NCBI RefSeq assembly: GCF_009765975.1
Contig: NZ_LMUJ01000051.1
Location: 1 to 34,095, forward strand
DNA: 34,095 nucleotides
Source: Acidisphaera sp. S103
GTDB lineage: Bacteria; Pseudomonadota; Alphaproteobacteria; Acetobacterales; Acetobacteraceae
Reading direction: 5' to 3'
How positions within the stretch are numbered: position 1 is the stretch's first letter; every line of letters begins with the position of its first letter. The position numbers were made by a program, and so were the translations under genes. A model generated the notes under the pieces. It had not been told where the DNA came from, made no database searches, and worked only from the letters and a program-made list of their open reading frames with translations. This document shows positions 33,968 to 34,095 of this stretch, piece after piece.

Positions 33968-34095
33968 ATGCGGTCCTTCGTCTGTCTTCCGATCTTTCTC
34001 GCATTTGCCGTGCCCGCCGTCGCATCGGCGGGCCAATTGGCGGCGCACCCATCCCTGCCGCCGTCGGCGATGCACCGGACCGCCGGCTACCGGGT
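33968..34095 (+). CDS. Start of a small secreted protein (cut by window end)
   Basis: An open frame runs from ATG 33968 to the window end with no stop. It begins MRSFVCLPIFLAFAVPAVAS and then AGQLAAHPSLPP, a good Sec signal peptide with cleavage after ASA. AAAGG lies about eight bases upstream of the ATG. Only 42 residues are visible, so no family can be named. It is divergent from the ECF sigma gene and could be a target or partner of it. Confidence 0.55.
   Translation, partial: MRSFVCLPIFLAFAVPAVASAGQLAAHPSLPPSAMHRTAGYR

Noticed and set aside
33638..34075. 145-codon open frame on the minus strand near the right end
   Set aside because: Composition is unlike a protein. It is antisense to a convincing signal-peptide gene and lacks a ribosome binding site.
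1..34095. CRISPR arrays, tRNA/rRNA genes, prophage or insertion-sequence transposases
   Set aside because: No regularly spaced repeats, cloverleaf sequences, or integrase/transposase motifs were seen on either strand.

Overview
The window is high-GC DNA from a Gram-negative alphaproteobacterium. The order of the core genes (rpsB-tsf-pyrH-frr-uppS-cdsA-dxr-rseP-bamA-skp-lpxD-fabZ-lpxA), the high G/C at third codon positions and a CTTG-N17-CNATAT type promoter fit Rhodospirillales/Acetobacterales. The family Acetobacteraceae is my best guess, from gene style only.

Layout. (1) 201-2136, minus strand: a TauD/TfdA-like dioxygenase and a transglutaminase-like protein, divergent from rpsB. (2) 2137-15754, plus strand: a long housekeeping block. 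It covers ribosomal protein S2, EF-Ts, UMP kinase, ribosome recycling factor, isoprenoid and phospholipid precursor enzymes (UppS, CdsA, Dxr), the site-2 protease RseP, the outer-membrane assembly factor BamA, a Skp/OmpH-like chaperone and the first lipid A enzymes (LpxD, FabZ, LpxA). lpxB and lpxI do not follow lpxA. (3) 15779-18501: accessory genes, namely an Rmf-like protein, an XRE regulator, a PAS-like protein and a GNAT-like protein; the last two overlap tail to tail. (4) 18970-23291: a signal-less solute-binding-like protein divergent from a catabolic trio of nitronate monooxygenase, fumarase/adenylosuccinate-lyase-family lyase and MaoC-type hydratase. (5) 23720-25213: an ABC-F ATPase gene interrupted by one in-frame TGA. 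(6) 25542-30688: a periplasmic branched-chain-amino-acid-type binding protein, then a WYL-domain regulator divergent from a DHA2-type MFS transporter followed by an FAD monooxygenase. A perfect 11-bp inverted repeat lies in the divergent gap. (7) 30813-32981: egtB-egtD, a two-gene ergothioneine operon, ending in a strong palindrome. (8) 33131-33622: an ECF sigma factor, then the start of a small secreted protein that runs off the window end.

How they work together. Region 2 couples translation factors to envelope biogenesis: isoprenoid precursor supply, undecaprenyl carrier, CDP-diacylglycerol, outer-membrane protein insertion and lipid A. Regions 4 and 6 look like self-contained small-molecule catabolism and efflux modules with unknown substrates. 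Region 7 makes a thiol antioxidant.

I did not find a clear-cut new defence or mobile system, CRISPR array, tRNA or rRNA. The features most worth following up are the nonsense codon in the ABC-F gene, the WYL-regulator operator, the extended Rmf-like protein, the paired hairpins between rpsB and tsf, and the nitronate monooxygenase/lyase/hydratase operon.
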